Shown here in pieces: positions 47,854 to 58,176 of a stretch of 64,000 bases of DNA (position 1 is its first letter; each line of letters starts with the position of its first letter). The stretch lies in assembly GCA_002928515.1 (NCBI GenBank), contig PERI01000002.1:62001-126000 (forward strand), in the 5' to 3' direction. Made by a program: the position numbers and the translations under genes. Origin of the DNA: Hyphomicrobium sp. GTDB lineage: Bacteria; Pseudomonadota; Alphaproteobacteria; Rhizobiales; Hyphomicrobiaceae. Under the pieces are notes generated by a model that searched no databases, was not told the origin of the DNA, and was given only the letters and a program-made list of their open reading frames with translations.

Positions 47854-48521
47854 GTGACGAATACGAAATCGAACCTATTCCAGGTTTGCCTGCTTACCTG
47901 CCAGAGGGGGAAAGCCTCCTCTGGCAAGGGGCACCGGTCTGGACATCGGTTGCCCGACACGTGTTCCATGCCGGTCTGGTCGCCAGTTACTTCGCCATTC
48001 TGATTGCATGGCGCTTGGGGTCGGCTGCTTGGACAGGCGACGACATGATGACGGCGCTGGCTTCATCGCTATGGCTATTGGTCATCGCAGCCGTCGCGCT
48101 CGGTGTCGTTGCGCTACTTGGATATCTGACGCAGCGGACAACAGTTTATTCGATCACCTCGCGACGTGTCGTGATGCGGTTTGGAATTGCGCTGCCGTTA
48201 ACGGTCAACTTGCCATTTGCCTGCATCGCAAGCGCCGATCTCAAAGCCAATCGCGACGGCACGGGCGATGTTGCTCTCACGCTCACGGGCAACGGCAAGC
48301 TCGCTTACTTCCATCTCTGGCCCCATGCGCGGCCATGGCACCTTAAGCAGACGCAACCGATGTTGCGTTGCCTCGCTGAGCCGTCGCGCGTCGCCAATTT
48401 GTTATCGCAAGCCTTGAAAGATGCGCATCCCGATGCAGCGCGAAATATCGTTCGCCCGAACCAGGAAACGGTGACTGCGACACGAGGATCGGCAGGATTT
48501 GGTACTGCGCAAGCTGTCTGA
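47850..48521 (+). CDS. puhB: Photosynthetic complex assembly protein PuhB
   Basis: LPEGESLLWQGAPVWTSVARHVFHAGLVASYFAILIAWR; PH-like TSRRVVMRFGIALPLTVNLPFACIASADLK. Confidence 0.94.
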   Translation: MSDEYEIEPIPGLPAYLPEGESLLWQGAPVWTSVARHVFHAGLVASYFAILIAWRLGSAAWTGDDMMTALASSLWLLVIAAVALGVVALLGYLTQRTTVYSITSRRVVMRFGIALPLTVNLPFACIASADLKANRDGTGDVALTLTGNGKLAYFHLWPHARPWHLKQTQPMLRCLAEPSRVANLLSQALKDAHPDAARNIVRPNQETVTATRGSAGFGTAQAV

Positions 48522-48583
48522 GCCTTGCGCCGTTACTTCGCCACTAATGTCGCGCCAGACTTTGTTTTGAAAGGAATGTTGAC

Positions 48584-49078
48584 ATGGACCGGCCCAACGA
48601 AAATTCAAACGCTTCGGCTCGCGTCGTTGCCGCCGATCAGCTCGAAGAGCCATTCCCGCGCATTGTGCTCATCGGGGCGGCGATCCTGATCTCGATTACC
48701 TTTATGTTTGCGTATCTCGCTCGTCAGCATGAGATCGGTTCAACGCGCATGACGCCAGCGGCGGCCATCGAAAGCATTGAATTTCGATTTGTCACGCGCG
48801 AAGACGGAACCGTTGCTATTCATGATGTTCAGCGCAACACCGACATCAAGACACTCAGCCCGCAGAGCGACGGATTCATTAAAATCGTGATGAAAAGCTT
48901 GGCGCATGAGCGCAAAGTGACCAAAGTTGATCCTGATGCTCCGGTCCGGCTCAGTCATTTGGTGGACGGGCAGACAATCCTTGAGGATTTGGCCACGGGC
49001 CGTATTATATTGATCAGCGCATTCGGCTGGGGCAACAAAGAAGTGTTCGCCGAATTACTGAACACGCGACGCGAATAA
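48584..49078 (+). CDS. puhC: Photosynthetic complex assembly protein PuhC
   Basis: One TM then EFRFVTREDGTVAIHDVQRNTDIKTLSPQSDGFIKIVMKSLAHERK; position after puhB. Confidence 0.88.
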   Translation: MDRPNENSNASARVVAADQLEEPFPRIVLIGAAILISITFMFAYLARQHEIGSTRMTPAAAIESIEFRFVTREDGTVAIHDVQRNTDIKTLSPQSDGFIKIVMKSLAHERKVTKVDPDAPVRLSHLVDGQTILEDLATGRIILISAFGWGNKEVFAELLNTRRE

Positions 49079-49096
49079 ATTTGGGAGCGAGTAAGG

Positions 49097-49399
49097 ATGG
49101 CCGACCCGTTTATGGGGAAACGTCAAATTGATGTGCCCTGTACCATTGAAATTGAAAACACGTTCGACAGCCTTCATGCCCATGTAGAATTGCACGGCGG
49201 CATTGAAGTCGAAGCTGGGGACGAAGTTTTGGTCCACGGCGATCCGATCCGCGTACCTTACGGACAGAAGCTCACGCTACAGCGCATGGCGACGGTCACG
49301 CGCGCTGGCAGGTTCACGCGCATGATGACTGCTCTCATGGCACGCCTAGAACTCACGGAGCTTTACGAAGTTAGTTTCTCTTCCGGGAGGAAGTTATGA
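49097..49399 (+). CDS. PGC-associated conserved small soluble protein, unknown function
   Basis: 100 aa, [56 protein letters not shown]; between puhC and acsF. Confidence 0.8.
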   Translation: MADPFMGKRQIDVPCTIEIENTFDSLHAHVELHGGIEVEAGDEVLVHGDPIRVPYGQKLTLQRMATVTRAGRFTRMMTALMARLELTELYEVSFSSGRKL

Positions 49400-50463
49400 C
49401 CATTGAAACTCTCGGTCGCGCGCCCAACGATACTACGCGCATTGCCGCTGAAGATGCGATGCTCAGCCCGCGTTTCTATACGACCGACTTTGCCGAACTC
49501 GACACACTTGACGTGAGTTCCGTGCGACGGGAATGGGACGAGCTTATCGCCGAATTGCGCGACGATCCCAACAAAGGTCACTTCAAGCGCACTGAAGCGT
49601 GGGATGCATTCGATCTCAACGACCTGCCAGAAGGCTTGCGAAAAGAATTTGTCGATTTCCTCGTCAGTTCGCTGACGGCTGAGTTTTCAGGCTGTGTGCT
49701 CTACGCGGAAATGAAAAAGCGCGGCACAAACCCCGATGTCAAAGAACTCTTCAAATATATGAGCCGCGATGAAGCCCGTCATGCCGGGTTTATCAACGAC
49801 AGTTTGAAAGATCTCGGGATCGGTATCGATCTGGGCTTCCTGACGAAAGCCAAGAAATACACCTTCTTCAAGCCGAAGTTCATCTTTTACGCGACGTACC
49901 TTTCTGAAAAAATTGGCTACGCGCGATACATCACGATTTTCCGGCATCTCGAACGGAATCCGGATCGCCGCTTTCATCCGATCTTCAAGTGGTTCGAGAA
50001 GTGGTGCAATGACGAGTTCCGTCATGGCGAAGCGTTTGCGTTGCTGATGCGGTCGAACCCGCAATTGTTGTCTGGCGTGAATAAGCTTTGGGTGCGGTTC
50101 TTCGTTCTCGCCGTTTATGCCACGATGTATGTCCGAGATCATGCGCGTCCTGAATTCCACAAAGCGCTCGGCATTGATGCGACCGAATATGACTACAAAG
50201 TTTTCCACCTGACTTCGGAAATTTCCAAGCAGGTGTTTCCTTTGACGCTCGACATTGATCATCCTGTGTTCAGGAGCGGACTGGAAAAACTGCGTATCAT
50301 CAACGAAAAAATCAACGCGATGGAAGGTCAAACAGGCGCGGCTGCAAAGCTAAGACGATACGGCCTCGGCGCATCTGCCGTCGCCACGTTCCTGCGCCTT
50401 TACACTTTGCGGGCCGTTGATAATCCGCTGCCGCAGCAAATTCGGATGTCGCCAGTCTGGTAG
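49396..50463 (+). CDS. acsF: Aerobic Mg-protoporphyrin IX monomethyl ester (oxidative) cyclase
   Basis: Di-iron motifs [18 protein letters not shown] and [16 protein letters not shown]. Confidence 0.97.
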   Translation: MTIETLGRAPNDTTRIAAEDAMLSPRFYTTDFAELDTLDVSSVRREWDELIAELRDDPNKGHFKRTEAWDAFDLNDLPEGLRKEFVDFLVSSLTAEFSGCVLYAEMKKRGTNPDVKELFKYMSRDEARHAGFINDSLKDLGIGIDLGFLTKAKKYTFFKPKFIFYATYLSEKIGYARYITIFRHLERNPDRRFHPIFKWFEKWCNDEFRHGEAFALLMRSNPQLLSGVNKLWVRFFVLAVYATMYVRDHARPEFHKALGIDATEYDYKVFHLTSEISKQVFPLTLDIDHPVFRSGLEKLRIINEKINAMEGQTGAAAKLRRYGLGASAVATFLRLYTLRAVDNPLPQQIRMSPVW

Positions 50464-50483
50464 GCTGAGGGGAGTTCGTCGCC

Positions 50484-51308
50484 TTGGCCTATGTCGCACC
50501 GATCCTCTATGCCCTCTTCGTTTGGTGGTTTTCGACGGGCTTAGTTATGTACGTCGTGGGGCGTGATCGCCGTACGCACGTCAATAGTATGCTGGTAATG
50601 TCCGCACTCAGCATCGGCGCATTCTACGCCCTCTGGGTCACAAGCAACGACACGAGCGTCGCGGGTGCATACATGGCGTTCACGGCAGCCCTCGTCGTTT
50701 GGGGCTGGCATGAGATGAGTTTCTTGACCGGACTGATCACCGGATCACGGACCACGCCGTGCCCGGGCCGTCCGAATGAACCGACCAACACGCGTGCGCC
50801 GCTTGTGCCAGCCATCCAATCGGTGATTTTTCACGAGATTGCGATCGCAGCGACGGCAGGGCTTTTGTTCGCGATGTTGTGGAGCGGGGCCAATCACGTC
50901 GGACTGTGGACGTTTGTGATCCTTTGGCTGATGCGATTGAGCGCAAAGCTCAACATCTATTTTGGCGTGCAAAATCTCACCGAGCATTTTTTGCCAGCCA
51001 ACCTGCAATATTTGAAAACATACTTTTGCCGCCGACCGATGAACGCATTTTTCCCATTTGCAGTCACCGCTTCCACGACAGCTACGGTTCTCCTTGCGGC
51101 AGCAGCCGCCCATGTCGCAGCGACGCCGTTCGATGTGACGGGCATGACATTTTTGGCCACGCTCCTGGCATTGGCCGTCCTCGAACACTGGTTTCTGGTC
51201 ATGCCGATCCCTGCAGAGCGGCTTTGGAGCTGGGGTCTGGCCTCACGCAGCGAAATCCCAGAGCCTGACGCACGCGAGAGCGAACGTGTGGTGTTGGTCA
51301 CGACGTAA
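50484..51308 (+). CDS. puhE: Photosynthetic complex assembly protein PuhE (TTG start)
   Basis: Polytopic protein after acsF; FHEIAIAATAGLLFAMLWSGANHVGLWTFVILWLMRLSAKLNIYFGVQNL. Confidence 0.92.
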   Translation: MAYVAPILYALFVWWFSTGLVMYVVGRDRRTHVNSMLVMSALSIGAFYALWVTSNDTSVAGAYMAFTAALVVWGWHEMSFLTGLITGSRTTPCPGRPNEPTNTRAPLVPAIQSVIFHEIAIAATAGLLFAMLWSGANHVGLWTFVILWLMRLSAKLNIYFGVQNLTEHFLPANLQYLKTYFCRRPMNAFFPFAVTASTTATVLLAAAAAHVAATPFDVTGMTFLATLLALAVLEHWFLVMPIPAERLWSWGLASRSEIPEPDARESERVVLVTT

Positions 51309-51355
51309 AATTGACTTTTATAATCACATCTCCCTCGCAAATCGCACTGCAACAG

Positions 51356-51399
51356 TGTGAAGTGCGCTTGACACTTTATATTGTCAGCCTAAACTCACA
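51356..51399. promoter_or_regulatory. Tandem PpsR/CrtJ-type operators over the putative hemA promoter
   Basis: TGTGAAGTGCGCTTGACA (51356-51373) and TGTCAGCCTAAACTCACA (51382-51399), both TGT-N12-ACA; -35 TTGACA (51369-51374) lies between/over the sites. Confidence 0.78.
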
Positions 51400-51452
51400 C
51401 ATCAGGACGTGTCGCGCGGTGTGCGCAGCTGGCACTGCGACCGGAGGTCGGA

Positions 51453-52685
51453 ATGAAATACGACGTCATCCTCGGCAAGCATATCGATGGTCTTCGGGCC
51501 GAGGGCCGGTATCGGATATTCGCGGATGTGCGGCGGCGCCAAGGGGCGTTCCCCTCTGCCGAGCAAGTGACGCAAACAGGCAGTAAGCCGATTACGGTGT
51601 GGTGCTCGAACGATTATCTCGGCATGGGTCAGCACCCATCCGTAATTGCTGCCATGCATGATGCCATCGATCGGGTTGGCGCTGGCTCAGGCGGCACGCG
51701 CAATATCTCCGGCACGACGCATTATCATGTCGAATTGGAAGCTGAGATTGCCGATCTGCATGGCAAAGAAAGCGCGCTGCTCTTCACGTCCGCGTATGTC
51801 GCCAACGATGCGACGCTCTCGACGCTCGTCAAACTCATGCCCGGCACCGTCATTCTGTCGGATGAGAAAAATCACGCCTCGATGATAGAAGGCATTCGAC
51901 ACGGCGGTGGACACAAATTTGTGTTCCGCCATAACGATCTGGCTGATCTCGAATCGAAGCTGCGCGCTCTGCCTATCGGCTCGCCAAAAATCATTGCGTT
52001 TGAAAGCGTGTATTCGATGGACGGCGATATCGCGCCCATCGCTGCGATTTGTGACTTGGCCGATAAATATGGCGCGATGACCTACATCGATGAAGTTCAT
52101 GCGGTCGGCATGTATGGCCCGCGCGGCGGCGGTATTGCTGAGCGCGAAGGTGTCATGAGCCGCGTCGATGTGATCAACGGAACGCTGGCCAAGGGCTTTG
52201 GTGTCATGGGCGGATACATCGCCGCTAGCCGTACACTGTGCGATGCTATTCGTTCCTTTGCACCGGGCTTCATTTTCTCGACATCACTGGCTCCGGCAGT
52301 TGTCGCCGGTGCGCTGGCGAGTATCCGCCATCTGAAAGGCAGTTCCGTCGAACGTGCCAGTCATCAAGAGCGTGCGCGCACCCTGAAGGCTCGTCTTGCG
52401 GCCGCTCGCATTCCTGTCAAAGACAACCCGAGTCACATCGTGCCGATCCTGGTTGGCAATCCGGTGCATTGCAAAGCCGTGACCGACTCATTGCTCGGCG
52501 GCTTTGGCATTTATGTGCAGCCGATCAACTATCCGACAGTTCCTAAAGGTACCGAGCGGATGCGACTCACCCCATCGCCGTTGCATACCAACGCGCACAT
52601 GGACGAGTTGATCACCGCGCTGAGCAGTCTTTGGGCCGCCTGCCCCATGGCCAATGGCAAGTTCGTGCGTCTCGCTGCAGCTTAA
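51453..52685 (+). CDS. hemA: 5-aminolevulinate synthase
   Basis: [96 protein letters not shown]. Confidence 0.98.
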   Translation: MKYDVILGKHIDGLRAEGRYRIFADVRRRQGAFPSAEQVTQTGSKPITVWCSNDYLGMGQHPSVIAAMHDAIDRVGAGSGGTRNISGTTHYHVELEAEIADLHGKESALLFTSAYVANDATLSTLVKLMPGTVILSDEKNHASMIEGIRHGGGHKFVFRHNDLADLESKLRALPIGSPKIIAFESVYSMDGDIAPIAAICDLADKYGAMTYIDEVHAVGMYGPRGGGIAEREGVMSRVDVINGTLAKGFGVMGGYIAASRTLCDAIRSFAPGFIFSTSLAPAVVAGALASIRHLKGSSVERASHQERARTLKARLAAARIPVKDNPSHIVPILVGNPVHCKAVTDSLLGGFGIYVQPINYPTVPKGTERMRLTPSPLHTNAHMDELITALSSLWAACPMANGKFVRLAAA

Positions 52686-52813
52686 TGCTGTCTGCAAACA
52701 CTATCGGCATATGCGCGCTCATTGCGATGCAACACGCGTGAACCATAGTCGGACTTTGATCCCGATTTCTTGGTTCCGCCATTGACCCGCCGCAACGGTC
52801 ATGCACACAACGG

Positions 52814-54598
52814 ATGGGTGCCAATTGGCGCATCAATCAACTTGTGTCGGGCTTTTCACCACCGTCCATGACATCTGAACCGCTATCGGGTTACAAATCA
52901 CGCGTTTTTCCCCGCATCCTCTTTGCGGATCGCACGTTGATGCCGGTAGTCGCGTGGACGCTGACTGCGGCGATCGCGGCTGCTCTTGCCTATTACCACT
53001 GGACGTACGAAGGCTGGCGCGAAAACATTCTTTTTGCTGGTGCCGTGACGACAGCTCTCGTCGCCTTCCTGAGCCTCATCACACGCCGGGTTTTGTTTTC
53101 GATTGCGGTTGTTGCTTGTCTCGTCGCCATGATTGTCGTCGCATCCGATGTGAAGCGACGCTACATCGACATGGTTTTGCACGCTTACGACGTCGTGTTT
53201 TATCTGACCTCGTTTGCGACGCTGCGCTATTTATGGGTCGATCATCACGCCGCTTTGCTGGCGATAATGGCAGCGTTTGCAGCAACCGGGTTGCTTAGCT
53301 GGCTGCTCTATCGTGCTGACGGCACACGCGTTACGCGTACGACAAGCGCGACCATCATGCTCGTATGTGTCGGGGTTGCGATTTGGGCCAGTCACGCTAA
53401 GGGTGAGCGACGCAACACCTTGTTTTATTGGGACGCCCTATATCTCTCATCGTTCTATTCATCGTGGGCAGAGACGGTCGAGACGATCTGGCGCGGACAA
53501 TTGCTGGAAGCTTTGGCGACCCAACCCAAACCCCTGTTCCAGATTCCAGCGGTTTGCGAGCCGACAGAACGCCCCCCGCACATCATTTTGATACATCAAG
53601 AAAGTGTCGTTCAGCCGTCGCTGTTCCCAACACTAAAATACGACACGACCCTCGACCCATTTTTTACTTCGCACGATGGAAAGTTGCATCGCCTGCGCGT
53701 TGAGACCTATGGCGGCGCATCTTGGCTTACGGAGTTTTCCGTATTGGCTGGCGTCTCCACATACTCTTTTGGTGGGATGCGGACCTTCGTGCAATCGCTG
53801 ATGCAGGGCAAAGTTCACGACACGCTACCGCAGAGCCTCACGCGGTGCGGCTATCGCAACAGTGTGTTCTACCCCGTGCCCAAAGATTTTGTCTCGAACG
53901 GGCGCTTTTATGCCGCCGTTGGTATGCCGGAAATTTTTGACTACAAGGCGCAAGGTGCAAAACGCTTCAACGAACGCGATCGCTTCTATTACAACAATGC
54001 CCTGAAGCATTTCGAGACCCACATTGCGCAATCTCAGAAACCCCTGTTCACGTTCATCATCACGGCTGCGACGCATCTCCCGTATCACTATCGCTACGAT
54101 CCAGATGTCAACGTCCCTGGTGGTGGCGCTGGTACGGCACCAGAAATGAACGAATATCTGCGTCGGCTGGGTATGGCGCGCATGGATTACGTCGAATTTC
54201 GTGCAGAGTTGCAGCGCCGCTTCCCAAACGAACGTTTTCTGATCGTGCAGTATGGCGATCATCAGCCGGTCGCGACGCGAACTCTGCTTGGCTTTGACGC
54301 CGGGCTGACAGCCGAAGACGTCAAGCTCACGCCAGAAAGTCTCGGTCTGATCACTTACTACAGTATCGACGGCATCAACTATCAACCGCCGCCGATGCCG
54401 GATGTCGAAACACTCGAAATCCCGTACCTCGGTGCTGTCTTGCTCGATGCAGCACGGCTACCGCTATCTGAGGCTTACAAGGAACGATTGCGTCTGCTGG
54501 CCGTGTGTGATGGCCGATATTTCACATGCCCAGCGAAGTCAGAAATTCTCGGCTTTCATCGGCGTTTGATCGATTCAGGACTTGTCGAAGCACGTTAA
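52814..54598 (+). CDS. LTA synthase / sulfatase-superfamily membrane protein
   Basis: N-terminal TM bundle; HIILIHQESVVQPSLF, YGGASWLTEFSVLAGVST, FTFIITAATHLPYHYRY, LIVQYGDHQPVATR. Confidence 0.85.
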   Translation: MGANWRINQLVSGFSPPSMTSEPLSGYKSRVFPRILFADRTLMPVVAWTLTAAIAAALAYYHWTYEGWRENILFAGAVTTALVAFLSLITRRVLFSIAVVACLVAMIVVASDVKRRYIDMVLHAYDVVFYLTSFATLRYLWVDHHAALLAIMAAFAATGLLSWLLYRADGTRVTRTTSATIMLVCVGVAIWASHAKGERRNTLFYWDALYLSSFYSSWAETVETIWRGQLLEALATQPKPLFQIPAVCEPTERPPHIILIHQESVVQPSLFPTLKYDTTLDPFFTSHDGKLHRLRVETYGGASWLTEFSVLAGVSTYSFGGMRTFVQSLMQGKVHDTLPQSLTRCGYRNSVFYPVPKDFVSNGRFYAAVGMPEIFDYKAQGAKRFNERDRFYYNNALKHFETHIAQSQKPLFTFIITAATHLPYHYRYDPDVNVPGGGAGTAPEMNEYLRRLGMARMDYVEFRAELQRRFPNERFLIVQYGDHQPVATRTLLGFDAGLTAEDVKLTPESLGLITYYSIDGINYQPPPMPDVETLEIPYLGAVLLDAARLPLSEAYKERLRLLAVCDGRYFTCPAKSEILGFHRRLIDSGLVEAR

Positions 54599-54717
54599 CG
54601 ACTAGACGGCTATTTCTAGCGCTGCCATTGCTGCCGTGGTCTGCCTGTGGCACCGTCACGCCATCATGGGCATCCTTGCGTCTCTCCATGCTCTATCATT
54701 TCATACATAGGGCTTAA

Positions 54718-55893
54718 GTGTCGATGGATTCGACAAAATCAAGTCATGCGGCTTGCGGTATTCGCGTCGTTGCAACGACCATCGCGGTGACGCGCGATGC
54801 TGTGGCTTCGGCACGCCATCAACTCAACGATCAAGTCTTCCAGCATATCATTGCATTTTTTTCCATCGAGCATGATGCGCAGATCCTGATTGATGAGCTT
54901 AGAACATCATTCCCCGACACGCCCATTTCCGGTTGCAGTACGGCTGGCGAGGTCGGTCCGCTGGGCATGATGCAGGGCGGTCTTGTCTTGATTGCATTTC
55001 CAGAGACAGGATTTCGCATTCTCAGCGAAGTCATTCCGAACATCGATACAGCCGGTGTCGAGCGAGCATCAGAAATTGCACGCCGTCTTAAAATGCAAAT
55101 GATTGGCGGGGCGAGCCGCGTTTTTAAAGACAACGTGTTTGCCATTATTCTGATCGACGGCTTGTCGAACAAGGAAGAAGCTTTAATCGCGGCCGTTCAC
55201 ATGTCGCTCGACGATATCGAACTGATCGGCGGCTCCGCAGGCGACGGTCTGGCATTTCGCGATACGGCCCTCATTCACAGGACAACGCGCGTCGAAGGAA
55301 GTGCCATTCTCTTCGTTATCGAGAGCGCTGCACCGTTTTCTGTTTTTAAAACGCAGAATTTTGAACCGACGCCGATAAAGTTGGTCGTCACAGCAGCCGA
55401 TACAGAAAATCGTATCGTCTATGAGTTGAATGCCGAACCAGCGGCGCGCGAATATGCAGCTGCTATTGGACTTTTGCCGAATGATCTGGGGCCATTTAGT
55501 TTTGCTTCGTATCCGCTCGTGGTCAAAGTGGGTGGCGATTATTACTGCCGCTCTATTCGCAACATGAACCCCGATGGCAGTTTATCATTTTTTTGTGCGA
55601 TCGATGAAGGGCTCGTGTTTACGGTCGCGCGCCCACGCGACATGGTACGCTCGACGCTGGAAACGCTTGAGCGGATCGATCAGGATTTAGGTGGCACTGA
55701 TTTTGTTCTGGGCTTCGATTGTATTTTACGACGTCTTGATGCCGAAAGCCGGCAAGTTCGACATCAAGTCGAAGCGATCTATCAGCGCTTTGGCGTGACC
55801 GGATTTCATACCTACGGCGAACAATACAATGCCATGCATCTCAACCAAACGCTAACCGGTATCGCGTTCGGTAAATCTCCGGCAACGAGTTAG
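54718..55893 (+). CDS. FIST-domain sensory protein (GTG start; ATG at 54724 possible)
   Basis: LIDELRTSFPDTPISGCSTAGEVGPLGMMQGGLVLIAF (FIST_N); GGDYYCRSIRNMNPDGSLSFFCAIDEGLVFTVARPRDMV and VTGFHTYGEQYNAMHLNQTLTGIAFG (FIST_C). Confidence 0.9.
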   Translation: MSMDSTKSSHAACGIRVVATTIAVTRDAVASARHQLNDQVFQHIIAFFSIEHDAQILIDELRTSFPDTPISGCSTAGEVGPLGMMQGGLVLIAFPETGFRILSEVIPNIDTAGVERASEIARRLKMQMIGGASRVFKDNVFAIILIDGLSNKEEALIAAVHMSLDDIELIGGSAGDGLAFRDTALIHRTTRVEGSAILFVIESAAPFSVFKTQNFEPTPIKLVVTAADTENRIVYELNAEPAAREYAAAIGLLPNDLGPFSFASYPLVVKVGGDYYCRSIRNMNPDGSLSFFCAIDEGLVFTVARPRDMVRSTLETLERIDQDLGGTDFVLGFDCILRRLDAESRQVRHQVEAIYQRFGVTGFHTYGEQYNAMHLNQTLTGIAFGKSPATS

Positions 55894-55897
55894 TGCC

Positions 55898-57304
55898 ATG
55901 ACCAGTTCTCCGCGCGATTATCTTGAGACAAGTTCATTCGTGACAAGAATTTCCGATCACGCAACCCATGACGGTGGAGCGCCTGACTTAACGCGCGTGA
56001 TCACAAAGCTTACAAAAATCAATGCCGCTCTTATGCAGCGCGTCGAACGCTCCATGGATCAACAGGCTAACGCATTTTCGCTGTTTCAAACTGCAATTAG
56101 CCAAGAAGCGCAAATTCGCGCGCGTACCGAGGAACTCAATCACGCCCTGTCAAATTTGGCGCACGCCAACAACGAACTGCGCGCGGCGCGAGATGCAGCA
56201 GAACGCGCGAACCTGTTTAAGACGCGATTTTTTACCGCCGTCGGCCACGACCTCCTGCAACCGCTACATGCGGCACGTCTGACGTTGTCAGAACTTTCCG
56301 ACTCACAAGTCGAACCGAACAACGCACGGATGACGGCCAATATTTCGCACGCCCTTTCGACCATTGAAGAACTGCTCACCAGCATTCTCGATATTTCCAA
56401 ACTCGAAGCTGGTGTTTTTTTACCGAACATTCAAACCGTCGCCCTTGGCGATGTGTTCGCGCGACTGGTCGCGAGCCTCGATCCGCTGGCGCGTCGAAAA
56501 AATCTGGCTTTGCGCTGTCGGGCGACAAACTTATGTGTGCGATCCGATCCGCTCATGTTGCGGCGTATTCTGCAAAACTTGCTCGTCAACGCTGCCAACT
56601 ATACCGACAAGGGCGGACTATTACTGTCTGCACGTCAGCGCGGGCCTCGTGTTGCCATTGAAGTCTGGGATACCGGCTCTGGCATAGCGCCGACCGAACG
56701 AGATCGGATATTCGAAGAATTCCAGCGCGGCACGGCATCGGAACGTTCAGGTGGCGTTGGCTTCGGCTTGGGTCTTGCGATCGTGAAACGCATGACTGAA
56801 GCCTTGGAACATCCCCTAGAACTGCGCTCGCGTCCTGGGCGCGGCTCTCGCTTTACCGTTTTGGCGCCGTTTGCTGCAGCCCAAGCGACGAACATGCCAT
56901 CGCCTCAACGGTTTGAGCCCGACACGCCTGGACTATTATCGCAGCCCCTGATCGTGATCGATAACGATCTCACTGTGCTGGACGCCATGCATACATTGCT
57001 CGGTCGATGGGGCGCCGATGTGCGTTTGGCCCGCGATCTCGACGACATCTCAGAAATTTTATCTGATCCAAGCTTCGATCCCGCCCTCATTCTCGCGGAC
57101 TATCACCTCGACAACGGTGTGATCGGGATTGATGCTGTGGCACGCGTACGCGATTTGAGGAACCGACAGATCCCTGCCATCTTGATTACTGCAGATCGCG
57201 CCGAAGCAACGGTCATCGCAGCGATGACCAACGGCTGCGAGTTGCTTCATAAGCCTGTGCGCCCGGCGGAGCTTCGGGCCCTCATGCAGCATCTCTTGAA
57301 ATAG
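55898..57304 (+). CDS. Hybrid histidine kinase-response regulator (NahK-like), no recognisable sensory domain
   Basis: H-box AVGHDLLQPLHAARLTLSEL; N-box RILQNLLVNAANYTDKGGLLLSAR; G-box GVGFGLGLAIVKRM; C-terminal REC with LILADYHLD. Confidence 0.93.
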   Translation: MTSSPRDYLETSSFVTRISDHATHDGGAPDLTRVITKLTKINAALMQRVERSMDQQANAFSLFQTAISQEAQIRARTEELNHALSNLAHANNELRAARDAAERANLFKTRFFTAVGHDLLQPLHAARLTLSELSDSQVEPNNARMTANISHALSTIEELLTSILDISKLEAGVFLPNIQTVALGDVFARLVASLDPLARRKNLALRCRATNLCVRSDPLMLRRILQNLLVNAANYTDKGGLLLSARQRGPRVAIEVWDTGSGIAPTERDRIFEEFQRGTASERSGGVGFGLGLAIVKRMTEALEHPLELRSRPGRGSRFTVLAPFAAAQATNMPSPQRFEPDTPGLLSQPLIVIDNDLTVLDAMHTLLGRWGADVRLARDLDDISEILSDPSFDPALILADYHLDNGVIGIDAVARVRDLRNRQIPAILITADRAEATVIAAMTNGCELLHKPVRPAELRALMQHLLK

Positions 57305-57331
57305 ATCTCGCTCTGGCTGCGATGTCTATTT

Positions 57332-57997
57332 TCAACCTTCGCCCATTATAGTGTCGAAGTTGATCTTTTGTGCTTCAATCACGGCTTGTGTTCGCGACGC
57401 GACGTTCAGCTTGCGCAAAATTTCAGAGACGTGCGCCTTCACCGTCGTTTCTTCGATCTGCAATTCATGGGCAATTTGTTTGTTCAACAGGCCCTGACGC
57501 AGCATTTTCAAAACACTCAATTGCTTCGGTGTCAGCATTTGCAAGCGTTGCACTAAATCAGCGGGCGCGCTTTCGGCTTGAGGTCCTGAGGGCGGGAGAT
57601 AGCCTTTCGGCAAAGTGACAGAGCCATCCATGACATCGCGCAGAGCGGTGGCAATATCGTCGCGCGCTGCGGATTTAGAGATGAAACCTGCCGCGCCATA
57701 GCGCATCACATCTTGCACAATTCTGGGATCTTCCAATGCCGAAACAACAACGATGGGAATTTTTGGATGGAGCGTGCGAAGTTCAAGAAGACCCTCAAAA
57801 CCTTTCGTTCCAGGAAGGGCTAAATCGAGCAACACAACATCGAAGTGTGTGCGTCCCTGCAATTGCGTTTTGGCGGCCTCGATCGACGCTGCCTCGACTG
57901 TCTGAACGCTGGGAAACACGGATGTAATCGCGCGCTGTAGCGCTTCGAGAAACAGCGGATGATCATCGACAATGAGAATGTGCGATGGTGCTGCCAC
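57332..57997 (-). CDS. NarL/LuxR-family response regulator
   Basis: REC (HILIVDDHPLFLEAL; DVVLLDLALPGTKGFEGL) + HTH LTPKQLSVLKMLRQGLLNKQIAHELQIEETTVKAHVSEILRKLNVASRTQAV. Confidence 0.95.
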   Translation of the reverse strand: MAAPSHILIVDDHPLFLEALQRAITSVFPSVQTVEAASIEAAKTQLQGRTHFDVVLLDLALPGTKGFEGLLELRTLHPKIPIVVVSALEDPRIVQDVMRYGAAGFISKSAARDDIATALRDVMDGSVTLPKGYLPPSGPQAESAPADLVQRLQMLTPKQLSVLKMLRQGLLNKQIAHELQIEETTVKAHVSEILRKLNVASRTQAVIEAQKINFDTIMGEG

Positions 57998-58176
57998 GGT
58001 GTCTCCCTTGGAACGATATTTGTTTCAGCCATTCTGGGCGGCTGTTTGAGCGGCGATTGACATCTGTGAAGGTGCGCCGAACGTTGTCATAATCGTAGTG
58101 CAAACCAACGCCACATACGACTTTGGTGCTAGACCGCAGTCAATATAACAAAAACTCAATGAATCCGGTTATTCGA

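Noticed and set aside
49687-50331. 214-aa minus-strand ORF antisense to acsF
   Set aside because: Shadow ORF; acsF on the plus strand has both di-iron motifs.
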